The notes under the pieces are model-generated. The model worked only from the letters and a program-made list of their open reading frames with translations. It made no database searches and was not told the DNA's origin. DNA of 64,000 nt from Lates calcarifer (lineage: Eukaryota; Chordata; Actinopteri; Centropomidae), in assembly GCF_001640805.2 (NCBI RefSeq), contig NC_066851.1:8063712-8127711 (forward strand), given 5' to 3'. Both the position numbers and the translations under genes were made by a program. Of this stretch, positions 51,121 through 62,689 are shown piece by piece (positions within the stretch are counted from its first letter, which is position 1; every line of letters begins with the position of its first letter).

Positions 51121-52835
51121 CAAAAAGCAGCAGCTGTCTCATACACGCAATGCATGCACAGTTTCATATGAACCCATTCACGCAGGCATTATTGTGGCAT
51201 ATAGATTTGTATTTTGTTGTGTAATTTAAGTTATCCGTTTACAGGATTCTATGATGTGAAGTGCATCAACACATCCTCTTATCAAACTGGTGGAAAACAA
51301 CAACTGTCCAGATGCTCTCCAAGCTGGAACCATATTTCTGTGTTATTACCCTCATATATTACATTTTGTTTACTTCCTGGGCTGCAAATCACCAGTGTAA
51401 TTGTCACTGCCCCTCTGAGATGGCTATAACGCCCCTGCTCTTGTATATACACTTTATGATTTGACTCATATGTTGGGGTTCAATACATCCATATTGACTC
51501 AGGTAATTGAACACGGGGGACACAGGCTGCATTCATAAAGGAGGCAGGGAGACAATTCAGTGAATAGAGCTATATTGGAACAGAAGCATCTGGCAGTACG
51601 GTCGCTTTTTGCTTTGAGAGGGGCGTCAGGCTGTACGTCTGTCATTGGACTGCACTTCAAGCATGACGATAGCAGCACAGAGGTCTTTCACCTGAGCAGA
51701 CTGTGTTCTGTGTCGCTCCATTACCTGAGTGGCCCACTTTATCCAGCAGGATTGTTTGTGTGTGTGCTTTTTGGGGGGTGGAGGGGGGTTGAGGACTGAG
51801 AACACTGTCAAATGTTTCTGAATATCTACACCTGCTCTTTGGTTTCTTGAATCTGATAAAAAGACAATGTAGTTTCATGCTGCTACCTGGCAAATGGACC
51901 TTTGAAGCCTTGAAGTCACTGCAAACCACTAAATGGGGAGATTTTTAAAAAGCCTCTGATGTATCAATTCAATAAACCTATCTAACTTAATAGATAGACA
52001 ATAAACCTGTCTGTGAAACCAGGAGGCGTTCACCGGGGAGTCGTCTGGTTGGATGTTGTGCAGAGATAGTGTTGTCCAACTTAAGCTGAGCAGAAACTGT
52101 ATAGACTTTGGCCACGAGAAACTTTAGAACTGGGCAAAATTTCTGCCAAATCAGTTATTGCTTGATGTTTGAGATTAATTATTACTCACCTGAAGGACCA
52201 CTGATCTGATACCAGGAAAATGTCTTGATGTTTGATCACTTGAACTACTGAATTTCCAACATGGCTGCTGTAAAATTATCTGTTTTAAACTGTAGAGAGT
52301 TTCTTTTAACATTGCTGGTGAAGTATTTTACATGTTGTGGTGTTGAGAGTAATGTAAAACTAAAATTCACAACAGACTATATTGTCTCCATCTCCCTGCG
52401 TTATTATTCTGTTTTTCATCTTCCTTTTCGTCAACAGTGAGGACACAGCTATCTTGTCTGAATAAACTTTATCGGAACTGTCACTGGACGAATCCAACTG
52501 GTGGCTCTGTGTGTTACGTTCAGTGTGAGCACCACGTGATGGCTGGTTGATTGACCCATACAGTGTGAGCAGAGATCATTGATTCTGGCCTAGCAGAAAA
52601 ACATGTAGTGTGAGTTTCTGCCCAGCTTTAGCTAGGTGTCTTGGAACAGAGGTAATATGTCAGTAAGTTTTTATCACTTGTAAAACGAGAAGGGCAACTT
52701 TGAAGGGCCATTCTCTTGAATCTGTGATCTTCAATCACTTGATTGGACAGATTTTAAAGACTTGACTCATTGTGATGCTACTTTATAAGCCCTTGTGTTA
52801 ATTAAATCACTACTAATACAGTACTAATAAGAACA
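51120..52835. other. Non-coding sequence, nothing recognised
   Basis: Mixed composition; a purine-rich G tract lies at 51773-51790. CAGTGTGAGCA occurs twice 40 bp apart (about 52520 and 52561), flanking a CACGTG E-box. No gene was recognised. Confidence 0.5.
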
Positions 52836-52839
52836 TGCC

Positions 52840-53480
52840 AAGAGAATGCTGCTACGACAAATCTGTGAATAGAGGCCAGCTCTGTTTCTTGATCAGCCGA
52901 CCTCTAAAGGCAGTAGGTAGAATTAGCACAAAGGTCTCCTCCTCCCTCAAGGAGGCCATTCCTCATGAACTACATTTTCCATAGAGCAGAATATTACGTC
53001 TTTGTAGGTATGGGCCTGTCAAAAGACAAGGGGTTAATGCAGTGCATTGCTGGTTAAAGCACACTTTGCTCTTTTCAAATTTTACCATTGTGCCTGGTAA
53101 GATCAAAAGGGCCCTTTCAAACATGTCGCTGTGTTCAATGAGCTTTCATGTCTTACCTCATTACTGGAAAACTTTTCTTTGATTGAGCCGAGGTCTGAGC
53201 GGAGTTTGGTCAGACAATGGGGCTGGACGACTTTCACCGTAACACAATGAGGAGGCAACAAAGATGTTGTCTCAAATCCCTCTCGAGATGCTGGGCCCCT
53301 ACGCTTTACTGTGGCCAACAGGCCTGTGAATTACAGTAAGACCCCTAAAAGTGAGGATTTGTAACTCCTCTGATCAGACTCAGCTCACGACCAGCGGAGG
53401 CTAAATCCCTGCAGGGGACCAGCGGCAGAGCAGGGGATGAGATGAGCTTCTCCGAATATCTCTGCCCATTTTAAACCCCT
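52840..53480. promoter_or_regulatory. Candidate regulatory block; contains an open minus-strand segment
   Basis: Balanced and repeat-free, with a hairpin-capable CTCCTCCCTCAAGGAGG and TAGAATTAGCAC. On the minus strand a 71-codon frame (53103-53318) includes HCLTKLRSDLGSIKEKFSSN and is interrupted by a donor-like GAG|GTAAGA at 53156. This may be chance. The enhancer-like call is inferred from texture. Confidence 0.25.
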
Positions 53481-53484
53481 CTCT

Positions 53485-55045
53485 CATAGTCCCTGGGAGA
53501 ATGGTTGAAGAAGGTTGAATTCAACTTTAAAATATGCAAATTTTAGCAAAATTGTACATTCAAAAGGCTGTTAAAATGAAAATCTTTTTGGAGAAAATTA
53601 TATTTCAAATAAAACACGACACCCTCTATTATAAAGAGAATATTTTATTCATGCAACTTCTACACAGTTTTAAGGTTTGTTTTGTTTGTTTTTTTTTTAC
53701 TTCTGACAAAGTTCTTCTAACATTTCATGCCAGGGCACCAATATTTTTTCCAATCACTTTTTTGGGAATAGAGCAAACAAAGCGCCGAGTGAATCCCTGA
53801 GTATACACACCCCTCTCTGTCTCTGAGAATTAGCCTGCAAAAGTCAGAAAACCCAGACAGAAGTGGTCTTTTACTGATCAGTAGCAGGTCTCTGTGGAAA
53901 CTACTTCTGACCTTCTTTCTTCACCATGTTTCCATCTCTTCCCCTCAAACACACACACACCATTTTTCTATCCTTCAGTTTCTCTCTCTATACAGTCTGT
54001 ATTTTTAATCTCTCCCTGTATCCTCTCTTTTTCTCTCTGTCTCACTTTTACAACTTCATGCCCTCTCCTGTTGATTTAAATTGTTTGTTTTAAAACGTTT
54101 TTATCATCTTTCAGTGATAACTGCTTTATAGGCTCAGGTAATTGCAGACTGTGAAACCAAAATGCCATCAAGAGACAATATAAATATTTGAGTGATAAAA
54201 AAAAAAAAACTGTTCCTGTGACCCGGGCTAAGTAGAAAATTGAAAATGAAATAAACTGCACCTATTGTGAATTTTCCACCCTGATAATTTTCCTTTCTTT
54301 GGAGGAGCCAGCCAATAAGAGCCAAGCTTTTGTTCTTGTTATCGCGCACTGTTCATTTGTCTCCCTGCCGGAAAGCCATGTTAAGATAACGCCATCCTAT
54401 CATCTGATTGTCTTATCAAAGTTGAGCGACACAGCACCCCCAGTCACTCTGAACAATCAGTCAGCCTGGATGAAAAGGTTAAGTGCTCCATGCACCTCTT
54501 GTCAAAGTTTGTGGTCAAAATACGTAGACAGCAGAAATAAACCATGAGTATGCACAGTGTTTATTACACACACAATTTATTCAACGTGTTTGTCAGATGC
54601 TGGTTTTGGGCGTCTCACTTCACCAGGCTCATGTAGGCCAGTGCTCAAGTCCTGTTTAATTTCTTACAGCCTCCTCTCGGCATTTCAAGTGCAAGAGTGT
54701 GCAACCCTTATACAGCATTTGACACCGGGGTCAGTGGAATTGCCCCACTTGAACTAAAAGACATTTAGTTTGGTTTGGAAAGTGAAAACTCGAACACCAT
54801 TAATTTGTTTGCTCTCCCACTAGTCATGACCACAGCAAATGCCATCACCTCAAAGAAGTGGTCGGGCCGTCCTCACTTTTATTTGTTTGTTTCTTTGGAG
54901 GGTGTGAGAAGTTGTGGAGCGGGGCTGGAGCGGACGTTGGACTTGGTGGTGGGTTTGGGGGGGCGGGCTGAGGACTCTCCAGAAGGAAGGCTTTGCGAGG
55001 AGAAAGCTATAGGGAGCTAGCAAACAAGTTAGCTAGCAACAGAGA
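53485..55045. other. Non-coding sequence with a GATA/CCAAT-word cluster at 54280-54540
   Basis: Mostly AT-rich, with an A run near 54199-54210. The 54280-54540 part holds GATAATTTTCC, CCAATAAGAG, AAGATAACGCC and CTTATCAAAG and could be regulatory. No gene was recognised. Confidence 0.45.
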
Positions 55046-55047
55046 AA

Positions 55048-55107
55048 GGGGGGGGGGTGGTGGTGGAGGTGGTGGTGGTGATGGTGTTGGTGTTGGGAGG
55101 GGTGGGG
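55048..55107 (+). repeat. G-rich (GGT)n-like low-complexity tract
   Basis: A G10 run followed by GGT/GGA/GGTGTT triplets and GGGAGGGGTGGGG. The plus strand has several G runs of 3 or more and could fold as a G-quadruplex. The minus strand translates to a poly-proline artefact. Confidence 0.9.
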
Positions 55108-55715
55108 ATTCATTTAGCCAGGCATAGCTGCTCTTGTTTGTGGTTGTCCCTGACAGCGTCGGCAACGCTGCTCCAAAGCACCTGTGTTTGCTCACTAGCT
55201 TTCCCCCAATCTGCTCGAAAAATGCTGTGAGCATGTCACATGGTGGCCAGATAGCCTGGGCACCATGGGAATACAAAAGCCGGGGCTTTTAGAACAGTTA
55301 ATCATTAATGGAGGCCTTTCTTTTGTTCCCATTCAGCTCCATGCTGACAGAGGCTTTGATATTACATATGGCAGACAGGTCAGACGTAGATATAGCCAAG
55401 TACATCGACAGGAAAGTGCTTTTAGGTCGCTTGATGCAGGGTGATGAAAGTAGACAGTAAGCAGCAGTGGGAAAGTGTCCTTCAAATAAAAGCCATGTGC
55501 ATCTGTGGAGGACAGGGAGAACACACAAGTCAATCTTACACAATGTTCTATGCAATTTGATGTTTTTTTTAACAATATAATAATTGTAATGCTGCCATTG
55601 ACTGGTAGAAGTGAGTTGCTAAGTAGCATCAATACATGCTGCTGGTACATAAAAGTTCAATAGGTGTGCTAAATTACACACGAAATCCTATACCACCAAG
55701 GAAAAAAAAGGAAGA
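55108..55715. other. Non-coding sequence, nothing recognised
   Basis: Balanced to AT-rich. Overlapping short frames on the minus strand (85-105 codons) have no domain. Confidence 0.5.
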
Positions 55716-55719
55716 CAAA

Positions 55720-56060
55720 TTCATGATTACACCATTGTCACTGATTGGCAGGATGGCAATAAACGGAACAAGTCTTTCATGGGACGGGAGGCCACTTTAC
55801 CGACCCCACAATTAATTAACATGCCCTAATCTCAGTTTGCTCTCCATCTTGAACTGTCAATGAAAAGTCCAGGACTCATTTCACGCCTGTCAAAGTGGGC
55901 TTTAGAACAGCGAGGAAAAAAAAGGCAATGCGTGAACTTGCTTTAACAAAGCAGAGCCAAATTTATCTTGAGGGGAGATTACGTTTGCACAGCCACATTC
56001 TTATAAAGCACTAAAAGGGTCAGAGACAAACTCTTATCTTCCATTTACCTCAGCGTGCCA
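55720..56060. promoter_or_regulatory. Candidate conserved non-coding / enhancer-like block
   Basis: Repeat-free block with CACAATTAATTAACATGCCC, CTGTCAATGAAAAG, GCCTGTCAAAGTGGGC, TTTATCTTGAGG and CTCTTATCTTCC words, a homeodomain-, TALE- and GATA-like mix. There is no open frame of note. Inferred from texture. Confidence 0.3.
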
Positions 56061-57230
56061 ATGGTTCTTTATTGAAAGTTAGTCTCTACCCCACCCTAAC
56101 CACCACCCCCACCAGTGCTAATAATACTGTATGGGACTTGGAGAGGATAGTGGGACCACAAACATTTACGGCTGAAGAAATGCAGTACAAGAGGCAGGCA
56201 AAGTGGCCACTCAACGCAGGATGCTTGGTGCGCTGAGAGTCAATCATTAACGTGGCACTTTTAGTGATATCTGCTCTCTTGCTCAGGGGAGAAGTCGAAA
56301 GATAAATGAAGGTTGTGTTTCTGGGAATGAAGAAAGGCTCTAACTTAGGTGCTTTAGCAAACATGCCAACCCACACGTATGTTTCTTTTGAGACATTTTG
56401 TTGTCCGGTTCTCATGTCTGAGTCTCACTCAGACAATATGTTCTCAAGCTGGCCAACAATGGTGAAATGACTCAGGTTTATGTGTGTGTTAACGTCAATG
56501 TCAATGACCCTTCCCGCATTCTATCGAAACCTCTTTACTTTTCAACCAATATACTCACTTCTTATATTGGTTTTACATGGACTTCTCCTTTCATACAACT
56601 GGTTTATGAATGATTATATGGTTTTCTGTATGAGATAACATGTCCAGCAAAATAACTTGAATCAAACTTAAGTAGCTGAACTGTTTCATCATTTTAAGCA
56701 TTATAAATGGAAATATACATCATTTTCTTTTCATTATGATGAAGCATGATGCAGAGACTATCAGAAAATAAAAACATTTCATATCCTCTTTGTCATGTGT
56801 GAGCGCCATGCAGTCATAAATCTTTCTTTTCCTTGCATGCAGCTTGACTTCACTTCAGTGTGTTTATTTGCTAACCCTGGTCACCGATGATAAGGGCCAT
56901 TGGTGTCCCCAAACTGTAGCTCGCAATCTCTCTTTCTGACAACACGCCCATGTTCCTACCAACACATTTGCACTGTGCAGCCCACAATAAGGGGAAAATA
57001 AAGAACAAAACATAGGTGCTAGTAAATCTTTGTCCCAGCTATAAGGAAATAAATTAGGATAAACGGAGTCAAAGGATGGGCTTAACAAGTGTATGCTTCA
57101 AACAAAAGTTCCTGTTTCAGGAGGGAAGGTGCATGGGTGATGGATGGCTTGGCAAACATAGCTGACATACCTGGCCAATGCCATGGGCCGGTCACAACCC
57201 AGGACTGAGAGGGACATTGTGTGAGTGTTT
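56061..57230. other. Non-coding sequence, nothing recognised
   Basis: Moderate to AT-rich. A 109-codon minus frame (56086-56415) has no domain. No RNA genes were seen. Confidence 0.5.
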
Positions 57231-57232
57231 GA

Positions 57233-57255
57233 GTGTGTGTGTGTGTGTGTGTGTG
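57233..57255. repeat. (GT)n microsatellite
   Basis: About eleven uninterrupted GT units within a longer imperfect tract (57219-57262). Confidence 0.93.
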
Positions 57256-57259
57256 AGTG

Positions 57260-57550
57260 TGCGTCTTTGTGGCTCCACCGCAGCTACCCCTCTTCCCTCT
57301 GAGGCTTCATCTCCCTCCTCTCCTCCACTCGGACCATGGGGATCACTTCAGTCAGCAGAGCCCTGTTTGACAGAGACACAGCCTCCATATAAATCCCATC
57401 CTCCTATTTATTTGATGTGCAGTTCTACTAGGACGCCTTCGATCCGTCCTCAGGGAGCCCGCATCTCAAAACACTCAAATAGTCTGGGTGCGGCGATAAG
57501 CACGGGGCTGGAATTATACTCCCAAATTCCCAAATCCTTATAGAGCATTG
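57260..57550. other. GC-richer non-coding patch
   Basis: GC- and pyrimidine-rich sequence following the GT tract. The 121-codon plus frame here runs through the repeat and lacks any domain. Confidence 0.45.
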
Positions 57551-57559
57551 TTCCAATGC

Positions 57560-59260
57560 ATTTTAAGACACATACACTGAAACAAAACAGCCAGATGTTA
57601 TAGACTGGTGAATGATTGTAATTTCAGTTATATACCTTTTTAATATTTTTTCTCTATGCATGTTATATGTAAAAGATAACTAGGAAAAAATTGAAATATA
57701 TGAAAAGAAAAATGCTCTTTTTCCATTTGGAGCATGGGAGACGGGTCGTTGCAGTGTGGTGGATGAGTGGGAGACCTTTATGGGGAACACCCAGGAATGT
57801 TTAGTTAACTCGCCCGTCGCATTCAAGCATGTGTGTCAAAGGTGTTTACAGGGTGTTGACATTCACACATTGGCAGAGGGGTAATGTGAACGGTGCAGCC
57901 ATGTCTGGCTGAGCTGGGCCCTGAAAATGTTCAACACAGCTAATATGAAATGACATCTTGCTGTCAGAATTTTCCGGTGTGAATGGTGGCATTTAAATAA
58001 AGGAACTGGAAACACTTCTGCATTTCACTTCAGTAATTCATTTTTATGGGATCCTATATACATGTATCAGAAAACTACTCTTATTGCAGGAAACATTTTC
58101 AGCCAAAAAGCACAAGACTAAATATTTCCTCCTTTATATTCATGCAATTATAAATCATGAAATATACATTACAAAGAGAATATTTTAATGTTTTAATATT
58201 TTTGTCAGTATTTGTTTTTTGTTTTGGTTTTTTCTGCTTTATATTTTTCTCAATAAATGATTTAGTTATTGTTTCAATTATATTATGATACTGAACAATA
58301 CATTTATTCATATATTTAATTGTAATTTTATATGATAATTCATTATATGTTTTACATGTTTGTTTCTGCATATTCCTAAAAACTAATTATTTTACCTTTT
58401 ACTTGTTTTCAGATTTATAGATTTCCATAATGATAATTTGTGGGATCAATAATACTTTTTTTCAAAAACAGCTACATATTTATTTTATTTTATTTATATT
58501 AACAATTAACTAAAACTAATGGAATCATACATTAAAAGATAATTACTGACCTTCTTTTGTTTTTTATTATAAACTCACAAACATTATCATATTAATGTAA
58601 TTTTACCTTTTACAGATGTTTCATTTTTTGAAGCCATTCAAACCTGTTGTTTTTGTGGTAATAATTTAAAACAAAATATAATCACTGTAATTGTAAATTT
58701 CCTGATGCAGTAACATACGGTGCAACTGATAAAACTAACCTGATAATGTGTGGTTTAATTTCCCTTTATGTGATGGCTTAGCAATAAAACACAATTATCC
58801 AGTCATATATCCACTCATTGTAACAAAGAGCAAACACCAGATATGTAAATATAATGTTTAGCAGTTTGTCCCAACAAAGCACTGTCACCGTAATTCACAA
58901 CCACAATTTTTTCTCAAGAAATTGTATTTTTGATGTAGCTCCAAAGTTTAATTTTCAGTGCAGAATAAATATGATTTCCAGTGATGCATAATTATAGTAT
59001 TTTGTTTGTTTTTAAAATATGTATCAATAAATATCATAATATTTTTTAAATCAAGAACTGTGCAAAATACAATTATAAGTGTAATTTTTAAATATTGAAA
59101 AAAGAAAACTTCTGATTATATGATTATTTTTATATGAAAAAAAATTGCATAGCTTCCAGCACATTTGCCTAATCTATAGCAACTTTACAAAATACATATA
59201 TGCCTGTATTTTAATTATAACTTTGACATTGTGTTACAAATGCGAAGAGTGTCATCATCT
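57560..59260. other. Very AT-rich region
   Basis: Apart from about 57720-57960, the sequence to 59260 is extremely AT-rich, with ATATTTT, TTTTATTTTATTTATATT and TAATTTT words and no frame of interest. It may be a spacer or scaffold-attachment-like DNA; function is not shown. Confidence 0.65.
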
Positions 59261-59689
59261 TTTCTTCTGCAATGGGTTGCCAAAGAAGCTACCAGTGCCA
59301 GCAAGCACAAGTCAGCATGTCATTCTGTCTGTCTATCTGTCCATATGACCACCCACTGAGAACTGTGGGACATGAAATGAACGGCTCTAACTACCTCCTG
59401 CCAGCTTTATACTGACCTACAGGTGACAAAACACCTAACCTGTTAAAGTGGCTGTACATCCAATTACTTTAGGTCACATCATATCTACATTTATAATGAC
59501 TGAACCACACACCAGAACACTACAGGTATCACTCAGACCACCATTGTTTAAGGTAACTGGAGAAGTGTTGTAAGTTTCCTATGACTCACACGGCTCTTTT
59601 CTCCACCCATGAATGCTGGAAGATTGTAGTAGTCGCAGTGAACTTAAAAACGAAGTCCTCTCAACTCATAAATTACACGGCCACGGACA

Positions 59690-60150
59690 ACCTTAAGCGG
59701 TGTTGAAATGCCTCGAACAGAGCTTTATTTCAGCGTTGGTGGAGCGTGAAGCTGAGAGCACCACCCCACAAGGAGCCTGGCTCTCACAGGCACAAATAAG
59801 ACAGCTATTCATCTTGCCATACCTGAGGTCTGACATGCTGGCAAAACGCTGATGGTGCACCAAAGGTGGATGTGAAAACAAGCACTTACTGTTTCTTAAT
59901 GATGTTGCTCTTTGAGGTATTGCTTCCGTAATGGGCCATATACCTTTGTTTGTGATTAGGCCCCCTTGTGAATAAAGTCTGGTCTTAAATTTAAAAAATT
60001 CTGCCCCAAACAAAAGGGTTTTCCTTCCTGGGACCTGTCTTGGCACAGCTACTGGCACTTTGAAATCTGATCTGACAGATTAAGAGCTTAGCCATTAGAA
60101 TAAACCACTGTGGAATCATCATGGGTTGTGTTTTCACTCTGGTGAAAAAG
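59690..60150. promoter_or_regulatory. Candidate conserved non-coding / enhancer-like block
   Basis: A sharp rise to balanced composition after the AT-rich region, repeat-free, with CACAAATAAGACAGC, TTCTTAATGATGTTGC, GTAATGGGCCATATACC, TGTGATTAGGCC and AATCTGATCTGACAGATT (6-base inverted arms at 60065-60082). The minus frame of 121 codons has no domain. Inferred from texture. Confidence 0.33.
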
Positions 60151-60411
60151 GAACAGTTTCCCTGTCGTTTCTGTGACAGTAAAAGCTGCTTGTCACTCTC
60201 TTCAAATACATAACAATTCTTAAGAAAAAGTATATGTAAAATGCACATTTTAAGAGTGGTTATATAAATGTGACAGTGAAAAAAACACTGCCAATGGCAA
60301 TCTTTTCAAAGGTTTTTCTTCAACAACATCATATTGTGTAGAAATCATTCTCGGTCTGACCACCCAGGGGGTCCCTGACACCACAACCTTTACAGAGGGG
60401 GATGGGTATGC

Positions 60412-60544
60412 GTGTGTGTGTGTTTGTGTTTAGGCAAGTGTCTGCTCACATGCATGAATATGCTCCTTCATCTTATGTGTATTGATCCTCCTGTGACACC
60501 CCGCTACTCTTCTTTTTTTCTGATGTTTGTTTGTTTGTTTGTTT
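60412..60544. repeat. Short (GT)n and (TTTG)n simple repeats
   Basis: A short GT tract at 60412-60430 and five tandem TTTG-type units at 60525-60544. The sequence between is unremarkable. Confidence 0.85.
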
Positions 60545-60559
60545 CAGACACATTTACTA

Positions 60560-61075
60560 TTGTTATTTTATTCCCAGCAGACTTCAGCAGGGAAGCACGC
60601 CACTGACTTCCATTTCCTGCCATGCAGACAACATTACATGTATTGAGTGTGAATACACATTCAGCAGAGAACTGGTCAATGTAAATGCAAACACAAACCA
60701 ACAAACCAAAACAAAAGAGCACAATATGGATCTTTCTCTCAGCCAGAGCCACTACTCTTTGCTCTGTTTGCCCTCTCTTCTGGCTGGAGTTGCCATTAGG
60801 TCATATAATGGCCGCATCTCACTTCTCCCTCAAGAGCCCTCAGAAGCTTTCTGCCTTTGGCTGAAAAAGTACATCTTTGTCAGGGCCTCACTATTTATTC
60901 CTTTTATACACACTTTGATATTTCTCACTTTCCAAACCCAAGTCTTTCTCATTTTTCTCTGAATGACAATGATTCAAACTGCTCTAAAAATGAAAATTCT
61001 CTGTCAGCTTAGGCAAAAAAAATCCACTTGGGTATCGTTATCGCACTCTGTGCTTGACTTGTGCTGCCTCCTTTA
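60560..61075. other. Non-coding sequence, nothing recognised
   Basis: The 143-codon plus frame (60531-60962) begins in the TTTG repeat and has no recognisable domain; it is probably chance. Confidence 0.5.
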
Positions 61076-61079
61076 AGAT

Positions 61080-61830
61080 GAGAAGAGAAGGGTCAGCCGC
61101 TCTCCCCCCACCACCACCACCCCCGGCTGCCACCCTGCCTTTTTATAGCAAAGTGGAAGCAATTCAATCCCTAAACGAGTACACATGCTAAGGTGAACAG
61201 AGATACACATGTGATAACCCGTTCAATTAGACAACACCGTCATGGCAGGCAGAATGTGTACAGATAAATGACCATACAGTATGGTGTACAATGGGAATTA
61301 AAAGTATAGGGCAGCTGGGCTCTTATCTGGCCGGGGAAGAAGAAACCAGGCAACAAAGGGAGGCCTAAGACTAAGAGGCTTGATGCATGGGAAAGCCATG
61401 GGCCGGCCATTGTGGCTGCCCTTCTGCTGAGCAAATAGTCCAAACTGTTCATTCCCCATCTCCCATTCTCTCGCCGGTACATTGTTTGTGTCCTTGCATT
61501 TCATTCTGACTGGGGAAGATTGCTCTCAGGGCCAGTGAGCAAACAGTCCAGAAAAGAGCCAGCTATCTCCTGCCGTTCCCAGGAGAACTAGCATTTTTAT
61601 TTCAGCTCCAAGCTGTCAAAGGATTGGAGAGTTTATGTCAGGATCCTGAATTAATTGCTTTAAGCCTCAGGGCCGACGCCGGCGTTTTTATCACCAAATG
61701 TTCGGTAAAATGTTTCCTAGCAAATTATGCATCCCCCCCACCCACCATTGCCTCTCTCAGTCGCCAAACATTTGGTATTGGATACATACAGGATGAGTTT
61801 CTGCAACACAAATGATGTGTTTAGTTGTTG
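61080..61830. promoter_or_regulatory. Candidate conserved non-coding / enhancer-like cluster
   Basis: Long balanced stretch, after a (CAC)n-like patch at 61107-61123, with CCGTTCAATTAGAC, GGGCCGGCCATTGTGG, GAATTAATTGC and AAATTATGC words. It contains the 10-bp inverted pair ACCAAATGTT (61693-61702) and AACATTTGGT (61767-61776), 64 bp apart. No open frame is convincing. Inferred from texture. Confidence 0.35.
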
Positions 61831-61913
61831 TGACAGCACAATGGTGTGAATAGTGATGGGCTATAGCACGGCTGTCAAGGATTTGGTGGAATGAAGGCAA
61901 ACAGCAAACTTTT

Positions 61914-61920
<7 letters not shown>

Positions 61921-61960
<40 letters not shown>

Positions 61961-61976
61961 TTTTGTTTTTTTTTTC
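61921..61976. repeat. (TG)18 plus T-rich run
   Basis: Eighteen uninterrupted TG units followed by T8-G-T10. This may be a microsatellite grown from a retroposed tail, but no element body is recognisable. Confidence 0.95.
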
Positions 61977-61979
61977 TCC

Positions 61980-62685
61980 TCTCCCGCTCCATGACGGTAG
62001 GTACACGAGCCAAGCTTGGCAATAAAGTGAGTAAGCTTACAGATGCCTCAATAAACCATAGCTGTTCAGACATTTGGTGGACCAAGCTTTAAAGGCTCCA
62101 AACTGTCCTCTGAACTGCCAAAGTGACTTCAGAACCGTCTGTCATCCTCATATCCATCCCATGCCACTGCTTACTTAATAACTATACACAGTATATCATA
62201 CATTTGGATTTAAGAAACTATATATGCCTGCAAGTCCTATATCCAACCTAACTCCACTTAGCAACAACTTCAGGATCTTGAAATACCAGTTTTACGACAA
62301 ACTTTGTGCTAAATTTCTTAAAATGCACTAAACAAAATCACACAGTTGATACTGTTGATAACTTTTGGCTTCTCACACACATTCCAATCCACTGTATCAA
62401 TCCCAAATATCCCACTTATCCTATGCAGAGAATTTTTTTGGAGTAAAGAAAATTGCTGCGGTTTTTATAACTATCATCATGCTGGCATATCTGGATGTTG
62501 TGATTTCATTCTCTGTTGACTCTTACGTTAACAGGCCAAAAACAACACAGGAGCGGGCGGTCCAACAGTCCCAGTCTTCAGAGCCACACATCAATAACTG
62601 AACCTGGAGCCACCATCTGGACTTTGCTTTTCTTTACCCAAATGCATCTGAGGGTGCAGTGGACCATTATATTTGCATCTAAAAA
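61980..62685. other. Non-coding sequence, nothing recognised
   Basis: AT-rich. A 78-codon plus frame (62365-62601) has one hydrophobic stretch but no recognised family or splice context. Confidence 0.5.
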
Positions 62686-62689
62686 GCAT

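Noticed and set aside
53103..53318. Minus-strand frame with an internal GAG|GTAAGA donor
   Set aside because: The helical-looking peptide is short and no convincing acceptor was found. Kept only as a remark in the regulatory block.
55007..55276. Poly-proline minus-strand frame
   Set aside because: An artefact of the G-rich/GGT tract at 55048-55107.
60531..60962. 143-codon plus-strand frame
   Set aside because: Begins in a TTTG repeat and has no domain or gene-like codon bias.
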